A DNA stretch of 33,838 bases from the IMG/VR virus record IMGVR_UViG_3300032313_000299, positions 1 to 33,838 of that record, one strand, 5' to 3'. The number at the start of each line of letters is the position of its first letter. The stretch's first letter is position 1. The DNA comes from a virus. Positions 16,689 through 25,223 of the stretch are shown piece after piece. Position numbers and translations under genes: made by a program. The notes beneath the pieces were generated by a model. It made no database searches and had not been told where the DNA came from. It saw only the letters and a program-made list of their open reading frames with translations.

Positions 16689-16689
16689 C

Positions 16690-16998
16690 ATCAACCCAAT
16701 TGGTGACCTTGGAAAGCTTGGTTTTCGTCCAACCAGTGGATTCAGAACACAAAGGCATCAAGCAGCGTTGGTCAAGCAGGGATTGACGAAAACAAAGTCT
16801 GGATCGCATCAAAAAGGTGACGGTCTTGACTTTTTCCCGCCAGAAGGAATGTCGATTCAAAATGCCATTGCTTCTGTTAAGCAAATGTATCCAGGTGCTA
16901 AGGCTGCAGCGAGTAATAAGGGCACAATTCACATAACCTTCCCTGGCTGGGGCAAGGCTCCTGACGTAAGTGGTTCTCGTGAAAGATATGGTGATTAA
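16690..16998 (+). CDS. M15-peptidase-like domain in the +1 frame, no clear start codon
   Basis: The frame is open from 16612 (after a TAA at 16609) to 16998 and is +1 relative to the preceding gene. It encodes GFRPTSGFRTQRHQAALVKQ, then SHQKGDGLDF, and later TIHITFPGWG. This fits the peptidase M15 zinc site (SxHxxGxxxD plus a later His), that is, a peptidoglycan-cleaving virion enzyme. No ATG or GTG lies upstream of the domain. TTG 16768 would lose the SGFRTQ part. Expression by +1 frameshift from the upstream gene, a sequence error, or a recent mutation are all possible. Confidence 0.55.
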   Translation: MNPIGDLGKLGFRPTSGFRTQRHQAALVKQGLTKTKSGSHQKGDGLDFFPPEGMSIQNAIASVKQMYPGAKAAASNKGTIHITFPGWGKAPDVSGSRERYGD

Positions 16999-17000
16999 TT

Positions 17001-19766
17001 ATGGCACAAACTAATCCTTGGGAACTTCCTGTCGCTGGTGGAGGAGCTCCTCCTAGCCAGCCTAGAGGCGTGGTTATTCCAACATCATCTGCGGATAAAC
17101 GTGCCGCAGAATTGGCTGAAGATGCTGCTGCCCGTGCTGAACAAGCTTCTGATATTTCTCAAGCTTCTGAAAATCGAGCTATTGGTGCAGATGAACGAGC
17201 TAGGATTAAAGAATTGCGTGACGCCTTTCGAGGCGAAGATGCCATTGCGGATTTTCAAAAAGCATTTCCAAATTATGTAGCGGCCTTAAAAACAGACCCA
17301 GATGAGGATCTTACCCTTCTTTATCTATATAACAAAACCGTAGACCCAAATAGTACGGTCGGTGCTAGTGATATGGAAAATATCAACGCATCAGATGCGC
17401 GACTGCCTAGTGCTGTTCAAGGTTTATTGCGTGAATTACGCGCTGCTGATGGTAAATTCACTGATTCAGCTCGGGCAAGCATTCGATCTGGCTTGCATAA
17501 GATTATCACCCAAAAAAATCAGGCATATAAATTTACTCGTGATCGCTATATATCTGATGCCACGTCAAAGGAATACAATGTAGACCCTATGCTTGTTGTC
17601 GGAAAACCATTCGGCACTCAGCAACAGGTTGATGATATTAAATCATATTGGCGCAACGAATATGAACGCAACCCTGAAAGCATTCCAGAAGCTTTTCGCA
17701 ACCAACCGGTTGAAGGCGAAGGTGGAATAGGCGCTACTGGAAACAATAATGTTGCACAACAAGAAGAAGCTGCACTAAAAGCAAAATATCCAGAGGCCGT
17801 AGAATTTCAGTATGACAAGAACGGCGAGTTGCTTGGATACTACAACAGTAATGACGAATTTACGCTGCTTTTTGGTAACAATGCCGGCAATACTCCACCA
17901 AGCGGCGGCGGAGGCAGCGATCTAGGACAAGCATTTTATGCTGGTGTTGGCGACATAGCGCAGGGTGTTGGGGAAATGGCTGGCATTGTCGGCAATCCAG
18001 CTAATGCTGCTGTAAATGCGTTGTTTGGCACAAACCTTTCAACTGATCTTGGCCAGACATTCCGCGAAGCAACTGGCGCACCGCAAGGCGACCCATTAGC
18101 GAGCGCGATTAACCGTGCTGGCGTTACTGGATTAACTGGTGTTGGTGGTGCATCGTTGGCTGCACGTACACTACCAACGCTTGCATCAAGAGAGATTGCA
18201 GCAACGTTGGCAACTCAACCCGCACAACAGGTTGCCGCAAATATTGGCGGTGGCGCGGCTGCTGAAGTTGTTAGGCAGCAGGGTGGAGGAATTCCAGCCC
18301 AGCTTGCCGCAACGATTGCTGGTGGCATTCCTGCTGCTGGTGCAGTTAATCTTGGGCAGTCAATGATGCGTGCTGCTCCTGATGTAATTTCTAGCTTTCG
18401 TGGTGTTCCACAGACCGTTGCCCAAGCTGCCCCAGAAACTGCAATGGCTGTAGATGAAGCTGCTGCAATGGCCCCGCGCATGTTTGAGGCAGGGGAAACC
18501 TTCACAAGCCGCTCTGGTGGCGCTATGGGCACGTCTCCTGAACAGATTCGCCTTATGCAAGCAGAAGGGCTTCCTGTTCCCGTTCAGTTGACTCGCGGTG
18601 CAGCAGCCCGTGACCCTGAGCAATTGGCATTTGAAAAAGAGCAAATCTACACCGAACTTGGTGGGCCACTTCGTAGACGTGCAGAAGAAAACAATCTTCA
18701 GGCATTGCAGAACTTTGATCGGTTTATTGACATGACGGGTGCAGAAGCCCCTGACGTTGCATCCACTGGCAATGCAGTAATCAATGCCCTTTCAAATGGT
18801 TACCAAGCAAGCAAGAACCGTGTTCGCACTGCATATACGGCAGCAGATAAAGCTGGTGAAACTGCTGAAATGGTTCCCTACAACAGCTTAATTGATTTTA
18901 TTAATCAGCAAACAGCAACGACACGCACGACACTTGCTCCAATTTTGCAGTCAACTGTTGAAAAATTAAATATGGAAGACCCAGCAAAAACCGGAATGGT
19001 CTCCATTCGGTCGCTTGAAGATGTTCGTAAATCAATCAACAGAGGTGTTCAGCCAAACACACCTAATGAGGCATATGGCAAAACTCTGAAAGAGTTAATT
19101 GACACTGCAACTGAAGGTGTAGGCGGTGACCTTTATAAAAAAGCTCGTCAACTTCGCATAGATCAAGCTAATAAGTTTGAAAATCGTGCGATTGTTGCGC
19201 GCTTGGTATCCAACATTAAAAACATGGATGACCGTAAGGTTCCTGCTGACAGAGTATTTAAGACTGCAATTCTCAATGAATCTCCTGAAAATATCCAATT
19301 CTTACGGAGGACACTTCGTGATTTAGGTGATGATGGAAAACAAGCATGGAGCGATCTCCAAGGAGCTACGCTTCGCCATATTCAACAACAAGCTACGGCA
19401 AATGTGAATAAAACATCTGAAAACCTTGATGTGGTTTCTGCTGCCCAGCTTAACAAAGTTGTAGATCAACTCGATAACAATGGTCGCCTAGATCTTATCT
19501 TTAACCCTAAGATGGCTCAACAAGTGCGTGACCTTCGAGATGTGGTTCAATACGTAAATACTGTCCCGCCAGGAACATCAATCAACAATAGTGGCACGGC
19601 TCGTACACTGGCTGCGGCATTGGGTGAGATGGTTATCACAGGAACAGCCACATCCATTCCACTTCCTATTTTGACAGGCATCAAGGTTATCCGCGACCAA
19701 GTTAAAAATGCAAAGATTAAAAAGCAGATTAATAGGTCTCTCTTGCCTCGTGACGAGCGAGACTAG
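17001..19766 (+). CDS. Large injection/pilot protein, gp16 position, 921 aa
   Basis: The N-terminal third is charged and helical (LAEDAAARAEQASDISQASE). Residues about 305-490 are a long Gly/Ala hydrophobic stretch (IAQGVGEMAGIVGNPANAAV, TLPTLASREIAATLATQPAQ) that could insert in membrane. The C-terminal third is again charged and helical and ends in a basic tail. The layout suits P22 gp16-type proteins, which leave the head and help DNA cross the inner membrane; P22 gp16 is 609 aa, so this one is enlarged. No lysozyme or transglycosylase motif is visible. Confidence 0.72.
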   Translation: MAQTNPWELPVAGGGAPPSQPRGVVIPTSSADKRAAELAEDAAARAEQASDISQASENRAIGADERARIKELRDAFRGEDAIADFQKAFPNYVAALKTDPDEDLTLLYLYNKTVDPNSTVGASDMENINASDARLPSAVQGLLRELRAADGKFTDSARASIRSGLHKIITQKNQAYKFTRDRYISDATSKEYNVDPMLVVGKPFGTQQQVDDIKSYWRNEYERNPESIPEAFRNQPVEGEGGIGATGNNNVAQQEEAALKAKYPEAVEFQYDKNGELLGYYNSNDEFTLLFGNNAGNTPPSGGGGSDLGQAFYAGVGDIAQGVGEMAGIVGNPANAAVNALFGTNLSTDLGQTFREATGAPQGDPLASAINRAGVTGLTGVGGASLAARTLPTLASREIAATLATQPAQQVAANIGGGAAAEVVRQQGGGIPAQLAATIAGGIPAAGAVNLGQSMMRAAPDVISSFRGVPQTVAQAAPETAMAVDEAAAMAPRMFEAGETFTSRSGGAMGTSPEQIRLMQAEGLPVPVQLTRGAAARDPEQLAFEKEQIYTELGGPLRRRAEENNLQALQNFDRFIDMTGAEAPDVASTGNAVINALSNGYQASKNRVRTAYTAADKAGETAEMVPYNSLIDFINQQTATTRTTLAPILQSTVEKLNMEDPAKTGMVSIRSLEDVRKSINRGVQPNTPNEAYGKTLKELIDTATEGVGGDLYKKARQLRIDQANKFENRAIVARLVSNIKNMDDRKVPADRVFKTAILNESPENIQFLRRTLRDLGDDGKQAWSDLQGATLRHIQQQATANVNKTSENLDVVSAAQLNKVVDQLDNNGRLDLIFNPKMAQQVRDLRDVVQYVNTVPPGTSINNSGTARTLAAALGEMVITGTATSIPLPILTGIKVIRDQVKNAKIKKQINRSLLPRDERD

Positions 19767-19776
19767 ATTAATGACC

Positions 19777-19805
19777 TTTCACAGACACATAATTTCAGCT
19801 ATAAG
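19777..19805 (+). promoter_or_regulatory. Candidate promoter before the tailspike genes
   Basis: TTTCAC at 19777-19782 and TATAAG at 19800-19805 are separated by exactly 17 bases, in the 66-base gap between the large injection gene and the head-binding gene. The -10 box is the same as that of the P-family promoters at 336 and 28791. The A-rich palindrome of those promoters is absent. It would give independent expression of the adsorption and lysis genes. Confidence 0.45.
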
Positions 19806-19832
19806 CCCAAAGACGCAAGGGATTAAGTTCTA

Positions 19833-20318
19833 ATGGCAGCACCAACCATCAAAGTTCCGTTTCCTGTATTCAGTGATCGCAGTGGCTCGCCCATTAATGA
19901 CGGTAATGTTTTCATAGGTACAGCATTTATGGATGCTGAAACTAATCCTGTGCAAGTTTACTGGGATACGGATTTAACAATCCCAGCGGCGCAGCCAATA
20001 AAAACATCTGGCGGGTATCTTTACCGCAATGGAACTGTTTCGAACGTATTCGTAAACGGTGATTATAGCATGACGGTTCGTGATAAAAACGACACGTTTG
20101 TATATAGCTCTGAATCCGTTTTTGCTACACTCGGTAGCGGATTGGTTCAAAACCTAAGTGGCGATGGTATTGAAGATACTTTTGTCATTAACTTCGTGCC
20201 TAGTTTAGTTTTCATCAGCGGCGTTTATCAGTTCCAGAATACGTACAGCATTGTTGGTTCTGATATTGTTTTTTCAGAAGCTCCTCCGTTTAATTCAAAT
20301 ATTGAATTAGTCGCATGA
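19833..20318 (+). CDS. P22 tailspike-type head-binding protein, 161 aa
   Basis: The first about 110 residues match the head-binding domain of P22 tailspike gp9: PFPVFSDRSGSPINDGNVFI, NPVQVYWDTDLTIPAAQPI, SGGYLYRNGTVSNVFVNGDY and SMTVRDKNDTFVYSS. In P22 this domain docks spikes to gp4/gp1 and is fused to the enzyme. Here the protein ends after a further about 50 residues with VFISGVYQFQNTYSIVG, a fibre-type beta motif. It is therefore a stand-alone adaptor, translationally coupled (ATGA) to the next gene. Confidence 0.88.
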   Translation: MAAPTIKVPFPVFSDRSGSPINDGNVFIGTAFMDAETNPVQVYWDTDLTIPAAQPIKTSGGYLYRNGTVSNVFVNGDYSMTVRDKNDTFVYSSESVFATLGSGLVQNLSGDGIEDTFVINFVPSLVFISGVYQFQNTYSIVGSDIVFSEAPPFNSNIELVA

Positions 20319-21319
20319 TTACACCTGCATACAGCCCTACTGCCACAGAACGAGTGCTTCCACGTATGGCGTTGGATTTTACAACAGGTGTGCTTGATTC
20401 TCGCGTCACAATCTCACGCGCTTTAAATACAGCCACTCGTACAAACAGCAGTGGCGTGATAGAAATAGTAAACGCCAATCTTCCACGTTTTGATTATAAC
20501 CCTGTCACGCTTGCTGCCAGAGGATTGTTGATCGAAGAAACACGGACAAACTTATTTCTTAATAGCCTTATTAATGGAACGTCACTTTCAACGCAAAGCG
20601 TTACGGTCACGGCAGTTTCTCACACAATCAGTTTTTATGGAACTGGCACGATTACTTTATCTGGAGCAGCTACGGCAACAGTAGTCGGCACTGGGGCATA
20701 TCCTAACCGTCAAACACTCACTTTTACCCCGATTGTGGGTGTGTTAGTTTGCACCGTTTCCGGCTCAGTTCAATACGCACAGCTTGAGGTGGGCGCATTT
20801 GCCACTAGCTTTATTCCAACAGCTACGACCAGCCTGACACGCAATGCTGACGCTGTGAGCATGACGGGGACGAACTTCAGCAGTTGGTATAATGCCACTG
20901 AAGGTGCGTTTGTGTTTTGGGGAAATCAGAATGCGGTTGCGGCTGAAATAGGATATTTCGCTGAGGCACGAACCGATAACAGCAACCGTCTGCAGATGTT
21001 TGCCAACAACGGCGGTGGTCAAAATCAATTCACTGTTCGTAATGGTGGGGTTATCCAAGCTGATTACACTAATACCGGAACAATCACGCAAGGAACGGCA
21101 TTCAAAACTTCTTTTGCGTATAAGCTAGACAGCTTTGCTCTTGCACGGGATGGTGGCACTGTGGCGACTGATACGGTTGGCACAATACCGTCCGTAACAG
21201 ATTTTCTCATTGGGCATTCTGGGGCTGCGTCCAATTTGCAGTTGAATGGCCATATCGCAAAAATACTTTATTACCCTCAGCGTATAATCAACGCTGAAGT
21301 CCAAGCCTTTTCGAAATAA
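20315..21319 (+). CDS. Tail/adhesin protein with lectin-like C-terminal domain, 334 aa
   Basis: The N-terminal region (LPRMALDFTTGVLDSRVTIS, GLLIEETRTNLFLNS) is a well-known phage tail motif. The C-terminal half (EGAFVFWGNQNAVAAEIGYF, RDGGTVATDTVGTIPSVTDF, LNGHIAKILYYPQRI) looks like a concanavalin/LamG-like jelly roll, a sugar-binding fold. It is probably part of the adsorption apparatus. It overlaps the head-binding gene by 4 bases, so equimolar expression is likely. Confidence 0.75.
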   Translation: MITPAYSPTATERVLPRMALDFTTGVLDSRVTISRALNTATRTNSSGVIEIVNANLPRFDYNPVTLAARGLLIEETRTNLFLNSLINGTSLSTQSVTVTAVSHTISFYGTGTITLSGAATATVVGTGAYPNRQTLTFTPIVGVLVCTVSGSVQYAQLEVGAFATSFIPTATTSLTRNADAVSMTGTNFSSWYNATEGAFVFWGNQNAVAAEIGYFAEARTDNSNRLQMFANNGGGQNQFTVRNGGVIQADYTNTGTITQGTAFKTSFAYKLDSFALARDGGTVATDTVGTIPSVTDFLIGHSGAASNLQLNGHIAKILYYPQRIINAEVQAFSK

Positions 21320-21330
21320 GGAGCCGTATC

Positions 21331-22752
21331 GTGGCACTCACTAAAGTCACCTATTCGATGATCTACACCGCACCGCTTAACGTGGTTGACTATGGCGCAA
21401 CTCGCGATGGAGTAACTGACGACACGGCAGCTATTCAGGCGGCTATTAACGCAGCGGCAGCGGCAGCAAAATCAGTGTTTATACCGGCAGGCACATATAT
21501 TATTGCTGGCGTTCTTACTGCTGGCGCTAATGCGGTCATTTTGGGTGAAGGCGCAGGGCTGTCGATTCTTAAAAAGAAAGCTGCAACAACAGGGCATATT
21601 CTTGATATTTTGGGGACGACTGACAAACCAAACATTGAGATCAGAAACCTTAGTTTTGATGTGAACAATATCGACAGTGCGATTGTCGCTGAATATGTAA
21701 CTAATTTTTTGGTTGCTGATTGCGCGTTTAAAAATATGAATTTGTGGGGCGTCCATGTCGGTTCGCAAAATGGCGCTGACACGGTGATCCGCAACACCAA
21801 CGTTAACATTCAAAATTGCACGTTTAAAACAAGCTCATCAACATATGAGCAGTTTTTAATTTATAACTCTCAGGACGTTAATGTTCAGTCTTGCAGATTT
21901 GAAACTGGCGCGTCGGCAATCGGCATCGGCATCTATCAAAATGTCGAGCAGATCGTAATTGATGACTGCTTCTTTTCCTTGAACAAAGGCATTTACTACA
22001 GCCTTTCAACAAACAATATCACCATATCAAATTCTGTTTTCAAAACTTGCATATCAGCCATTAAGGGATCAAATCAATCCGACAACGGAACTTTTGGCGC
22101 TACGCACGCATATAATTTAACGATACTAGGTTGCCAGTTTTTGACTAACACAACTGGCGTTCAGTTTGGCGCTGTTGTCGGCGCTACACTTTCTAGCTGC
22201 GTGTTTACAGGTACGCTTGAGCAAAGCGTTGTAATCGACGCAGGAAATACACCTGTCTCTGCACAGCCCTCCAATATCAATCTGGTCAACTGTTTGTTCC
22301 GCAATAACAACACTTCGGCAGTCGCTGGCGTCGGCGGATCAACTGTATTATTCCAATCTGTTGGCGGAACTCAAAATGTCAGCATATCCGCGTGCAATTT
22401 TGTTGATGACAATGGAACACCGAAGCAAAACTATCCGATAGGTTTTGTTGGCGCATTTACATGGAACGCCATCAACATCAGTGGATCAACACTTAACGCA
22501 TATAACAGCGCGTTTAGTGTTGGCGCAGGAGCTGGCGCAACTCTCGGCACAAATGTTTGGTTGAGCGGAAACGTATTTGAAACAGCAGATATGGCAGACG
22601 GTGTTCGCAGAATTTCACGCGGTGCTGGAACACCTGAAACTGTAGTGCGTGGCGGTATTGGTTCGCAGTGGCTTCGCACTGATGGTGGCGCTGTAACAAC
22701 TTTGTATATTAAAGAATCTGGAACAGCAAAAACTGGCTGGGTCGCAAAATAA
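21331..22752 (+). CDS. Tailspike with pectate-lyase-type beta-helix, 473 aa
   Basis: GTG 21331 follows AAGGAG at 21318-21323. Residues 15-60 carry LNVVDYGATRDGVTDDTAAI and VFIPAGTYIIAG, the start of the Pectate_lyase_3 right-handed beta-helix. Repeated strands (NLSFDVNNIDSAIVA, NVNIQNCTFKTSSS, NITISNSVFKTC) continue the helix. The protein is probably a trimeric polysaccharide depolymerase or receptor-binding spike. It lacks the P22-type head-binding domain, which is encoded separately at 19833, so it must attach through an adaptor or by its short N-terminus. Confidence 0.87.
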   Translation: MALTKVTYSMIYTAPLNVVDYGATRDGVTDDTAAIQAAINAAAAAAKSVFIPAGTYIIAGVLTAGANAVILGEGAGLSILKKKAATTGHILDILGTTDKPNIEIRNLSFDVNNIDSAIVAEYVTNFLVADCAFKNMNLWGVHVGSQNGADTVIRNTNVNIQNCTFKTSSSTYEQFLIYNSQDVNVQSCRFETGASAIGIGIYQNVEQIVIDDCFFSLNKGIYYSLSTNNITISNSVFKTCISAIKGSNQSDNGTFGATHAYNLTILGCQFLTNTTGVQFGAVVGATLSSCVFTGTLEQSVVIDAGNTPVSAQPSNINLVNCLFRNNNTSAVAGVGGSTVLFQSVGGTQNVSISACNFVDDNGTPKQNYPIGFVGAFTWNAINISGSTLNAYNSAFSVGAGAGATLGTNVWLSGNVFETADMADGVRRISRGAGTPETVVRGGIGSQWLRTDGGAVTTLYIKESGTAKTGWVAK

Positions 22753-22789
22753 CTGAGATTGCCAGACTGCATAAGATAAAGGAATAAAG

Positions 22790-23152
22790 ATGTTAAAAGC
22801 AGCACCAAACCAAACGACTTTCCCAACGGTGGATTCTAGTGCCTTTATTCTAAGTGCGGCTGGAATCATCACTGAAGCTGGAACAACGCGTACGCTGTCG
22901 GCTACGGACAACGGCAAGGTCATCTATTGTACCTCCGGCTCTGCGGTAACGATTACGTGCGCTGCTGGCCTTGGCGCTGGCTTTTCCTGCACCATCATTC
23001 AGGGCGGCGCTGGCAAGGTCACTGTAGCGGCTGGCGGACAAACGCTAGTCTCTTATTCATCGCTGTTTAGCACAATGGGCCAGTACGCAATTATCAGTGC
23101 TATCTGCCCTGTAGCAAACACATTTCTATTAGCTGGGAATCTGGGATTGTAA
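22790..23152 (+). CDS. Fibre-tip-like structural protein, 120 aa
   Basis: The sequence is beta-rich: TLSATDNGKVIYCTSGSAVT, GAGFSCTIIQGGAGKVTVAA and TFLLAGNLGL. This pattern is frequently the C-terminal domain of phage tail fibres and spikes. Here it is an independent gene between the spike and an HNH nuclease. SD-like AAAGGAA at 22778-22784. Confidence 0.65.
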   Translation: MLKAAPNQTTFPTVDSSAFILSAAGIITEAGTTRTLSATDNGKVIYCTSGSAVTITCAAGLGAGFSCTIIQGGAGKVTVAAGGQTLVSYSSLFSTMGQYAIISAICPVANTFLLAGNLGL

Positions 23153-23153
23153 A

Positions 23154-23615
23154 ATGATAACCCAAAGCCGCACCCGTGAAATATTTACCTATGACGATGG
23201 CAAGCTCATTCGTGCGAATGGCGCTATTGCAGGAAGCGTGAACAAGCGCGGGTATCGTGTTATCTGCGCCGATTCTAAATTATACAAAGCTCATAGGTTG
23301 GTGTTCCTATATCATCACGGAATTGTTCCGCCGCAGGTTGACCATATCAATGGCGACAAGGATGATAACCGAATTGAAAACTTACGTGCTGCCGATAATT
23401 CTAAAAATATGATGAATCGAAAAGCGTTACGTAACAACACTTCTGGTCACAAGAATGTTTTTTGGGATCAGGAGCATGGAAAGTGGGCTGTTATGGTGAG
23501 GCTTAATAAAAAACTTCATCGCTTTGGCAGATTTAATAATATTGAAGATGCTGTTGCAACTGCGTACACTGCAAGAGAAAAACTACACGGCCAATATGCC
23601 AATCATGGAGTCTGA
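23154..23615 (+). CDS. HNH homing endonuclease with AP2 domain, 153 aa
   Basis: Residues about 45-85 contain AHRLVFLYHHG, then VDHINGDKDDNRIENLRA, the HNH_3 nuclease core with the catalytic D-H and N residues. The C-terminal part (NNTSGHKNVFWDQEHGKWAV, FGRFNNIEDAVATAY) is an AP2/ERF DNA-binding domain. This is the common free-standing homing-nuclease layout in phages. It sits with 1-2 base gaps between two small fibre genes, a probable mobile insertion. Confidence 0.9.
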   Translation: MITQSRTREIFTYDDGKLIRANGAIAGSVNKRGYRVICADSKLYKAHRLVFLYHHGIVPPQVDHINGDKDDNRIENLRAADNSKNMMNRKALRNNTSGHKNVFWDQEHGKWAVMVRLNKKLHRFGRFNNIEDAVATAYTAREKLHGQYANHGV

Positions 23616-23617
23616 AT

Positions 23618-23971
23618 ATGTCTAGCAATTCACAAATCGCATTTGCACCACTTGGCGAGACCATCGCTTTCACTGCAAACGCAACTGCACCTGATGGCGT
23701 TCAGGCTTTGGTCTTTGAGCGTAACAAGCCAAGCTCAAGCGGACAGTATCGCGTAGTCAACGCTGGCACTGCAATCGTTCACCTTGGCACTGGCCCTACT
23801 GTTGCGGCAGCTAAGGCTAATGCTGAAGCGGCTGTATCCGGTAACCCAGGCGCTGGCATTCCATTGCTGCCAGGCGCAGTTGAAATTCTTCGCTTTAGTG
23901 CTGAAGCTTATTTCAGCGGATTGGCTGCAAGCGCACAGACAATCTACATCACACCTGGTCAGGGCATTTAA
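23618..23971 (+). CDS. Small fibre/decoration-like protein, 117 aa
   Basis: The product has the pattern IAFAPLGETIAFTANATAPD, then QYRVVNAGTAIVHLGTG and an Ala-rich helix VAAAKANAEAAVSG, ending AQTIYITPGQGI. Phages often have this beta-sandwich protein near tail fibres. It is likely a virion component. No catalytic motif is visible. Confidence 0.6.
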   Translation: MSSNSQIAFAPLGETIAFTANATAPDGVQALVFERNKPSSSGQYRVVNAGTAIVHLGTGPTVAAAKANAEAAVSGNPGAGIPLLPGAVEILRFSAEAYFSGLAASAQTIYITPGQGI

Positions 23972-23991
23972 TAGATTCAGGGGTAAATACC

Positions 23992-24300
23992 GTGAATGAC
24001 GAAAGCGTCCTAACTGTCAAAATAGATATGCTTCACAGCGATGTGGTCGATATGAAAACCGCGCTGAACGAACTATCTAAGGCAATCACTAAACTGGCTC
24101 TTGTAGAAGAACGCCAAGCGCAAACGGCTGACGCAATGGAACGTGCTTTCAAGGCTATCGGCAAGATTGAGGATCGTATCTCAGCCCTAGAGCTTGCTGC
24201 GCCTAAGACCAAAGAAACGAACGCTTGGGTGGATAGATTCATCTTAGGTCTCGTGATGGCGGTTATGGGCTTTATCGGCACGAGGATTGGCGTGTTATGA
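23992..24300 (+). CDS. Coiled-coil protein with C-terminal membrane segment (XhlA-like), 102 aa
   Basis: GTG 23992 starts a protein with an N-terminal heptad region (LHSDVVDMKTALNELSKAIT, IEDRISALELAA) and one C-terminal transmembrane helix (FILGLVMAVMGFIGTRIGVL). This layout is like XhlA/hemolysin-type accessory holins. It overlaps the endolysin start by 4 bases, so it is part of the lysis cassette. An alternative role is a membrane regulator of lysis timing. Confidence 0.65.
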   Translation: MNDESVLTVKIDMLHSDVVDMKTALNELSKAITKLALVEERQAQTADAMERAFKAIGKIEDRISALELAAPKTKETNAWVDRFILGLVMAVMGFIGTRIGVL

Positions 24301-24689
24301 CAATCATACTAGGCCAGCGCAGCCTAACACGGCTTGAAGGCGTCCACCCTGACCTAGTGCGCGTTGTAAAAACGGCTGCACTGCTGTCCGACCTAGACTT
24401 CACGGTGCTGGAGGGCTTGCGGACTGTCGAGCGTCAGAAGCAGTTGGTGGCCCAAGGCGCTTCACGGACAATGAATTCACGCCACATCACTGGACACGCT
24501 GTTGACCTAGCGCCCATGATTGGCGGTAAAGTATCATGGGATTGGCCGCTGTATCATAGGCTGGCCAAGATCGTGAAGTCCGCTGCGGCGGATGAGAAAG
24601 TCCCGCTCCAATGGGGCGGTGATTGGCGTGCTTTCAAGGATGGCCCACATTGGGAACTGCCTTGGAAGTTTTATCCTAAAGGGGAATGA
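24297..24689 (+). CDS. Endolysin, M15 (VanY/L-Ala-D-Glu-type) peptidase, 130 aa
   Basis: The protein has GLRTVERQKQLVAQGAS, then SRHITGHAVDLAP, the SxHxxGxAxD zinc motif, and GPHWELPW for the third His ligand. This places it in the M15 peptidase family of phage endolysins (T5 Lys-type), which cleave peptide cross-bridges or stem peptides of murein. There is no signal peptide, so it depends on a holin. Confidence 0.92.
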   Translation: MTIILGQRSLTRLEGVHPDLVRVVKTAALLSDLDFTVLEGLRTVERQKQLVAQGASRTMNSRHITGHAVDLAPMIGGKVSWDWPLYHRLAKIVKSAAADEKVPLQWGGDWRAFKDGPHWELPWKFYPKGE

Positions 24690-24690
24690 C

Positions 24691-24873
24691 ATGAAATTTG
24701 TAAGCTGGTTATTGAGCCGTTTGAAAGAGCCAAGTACCTACGCAGGGTTTGCCGGTCTCGCGCTTGCGTTTGGCCTGTCTGACGCTGAGTGGGTTGCCAT
24801 TTCCACAGTGGTAGCTAGTTTGGCAGGCGTTATCGCTGTGTTCCTGTCTGAGAAGCCTGCGCCAGACGCATGA
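24691..24873 (+). CDS. Holin candidate, 60 aa
   Basis: ATG 24691 follows AAAGGGG at 24679-24685. The product starts MKFVSWLLSRLKEPSTYAGF and has two hydrophobic stretches (AGFAGLALAFGL and WVAISTVVASLAGVIAVFL) and a charged tail EKPAPDA. The short length, membrane profile and position between endolysin and spanins fit a holin. It overlaps the Rz-like gene by 4 bases. Confidence 0.72.
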   Translation: MKFVSWLLSRLKEPSTYAGFAGLALAFGLSDAEWVAISTVVASLAGVIAVFLSEKPAPDA

Positions 24874-25091
24874 TAAAACTACTGTCGTCTTTGCTGTCGT
24901 TGCTTGACCGTCTTTGGGCGGCGTGGAACGAAAACAAGTTGCGCCAGCAAGGACGCCAGGAAGCTATCAAGGAGGCGAACGATGAGATTAACAGACAAAT
25001 CGAACTTGGTGAAGCTGCCATTGCTGTTCCTGATCCTGAACGCGATGAGCGGCTGCGCAACCGTTTCGACCGAAGCCGTACCCCTAAATAG
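24870..25091 (+). CDS. Inner-membrane spanin (Rz-like), 73 aa
   Basis: It has a short hydrophobic N-terminus (MIKLLSSLLSLLDRLWAAW) and then a charged helical region (LRQQGRQEAIKEANDEINRQ). This fits a type II membrane i-spanin that spans the periplasm. A second gene in another frame is embedded from 24982, the hallmark of Rz/Rz1 pairs. Confidence 0.7.
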   Translation: MIKLLSSLLSLLDRLWAAWNENKLRQQGRQEAIKEANDEINRQIELGEAAIAVPDPERDERLRNRFDRSRTPK

Positions 25092-25221
25092 CTATTGTGC
25101 TATTGCAAAACCTATCACCTATGACGCGACAAAAGACACACCTGAGACGGTAGCCGAAGTCGAATTACATAACGGTGTCTTTGTTTGTTTATGTGAGCAG
25201 GACTGTCCGAAAGGCTCATAG
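24982..25221 (+). CDS. Outer-membrane spanin lipoprotein (Rz1-like), 79 aa
   Basis: ATG 24982 follows AAGGAGG at 24969-24975. The N-terminus has a basic start, a hydrophobic core (LVKLPLLFLILNAMSGC) and a lipobox ending in Cys near residue 24. The mature part is about 55 residues with three further Cys. Its first half is nested in the i-spanin gene in a different frame. It is expected to be lipid-anchored in the outer membrane and to pair with the 24870 product. Confidence 0.78.
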   Translation: MRLTDKSNLVKLPLLFLILNAMSGCATVSTEAVPLNSYCAIAKPITYDATKDTPETVAEVELHNGVFVCLCEQDCPKGS

Positions 25222-25223
25222 CC

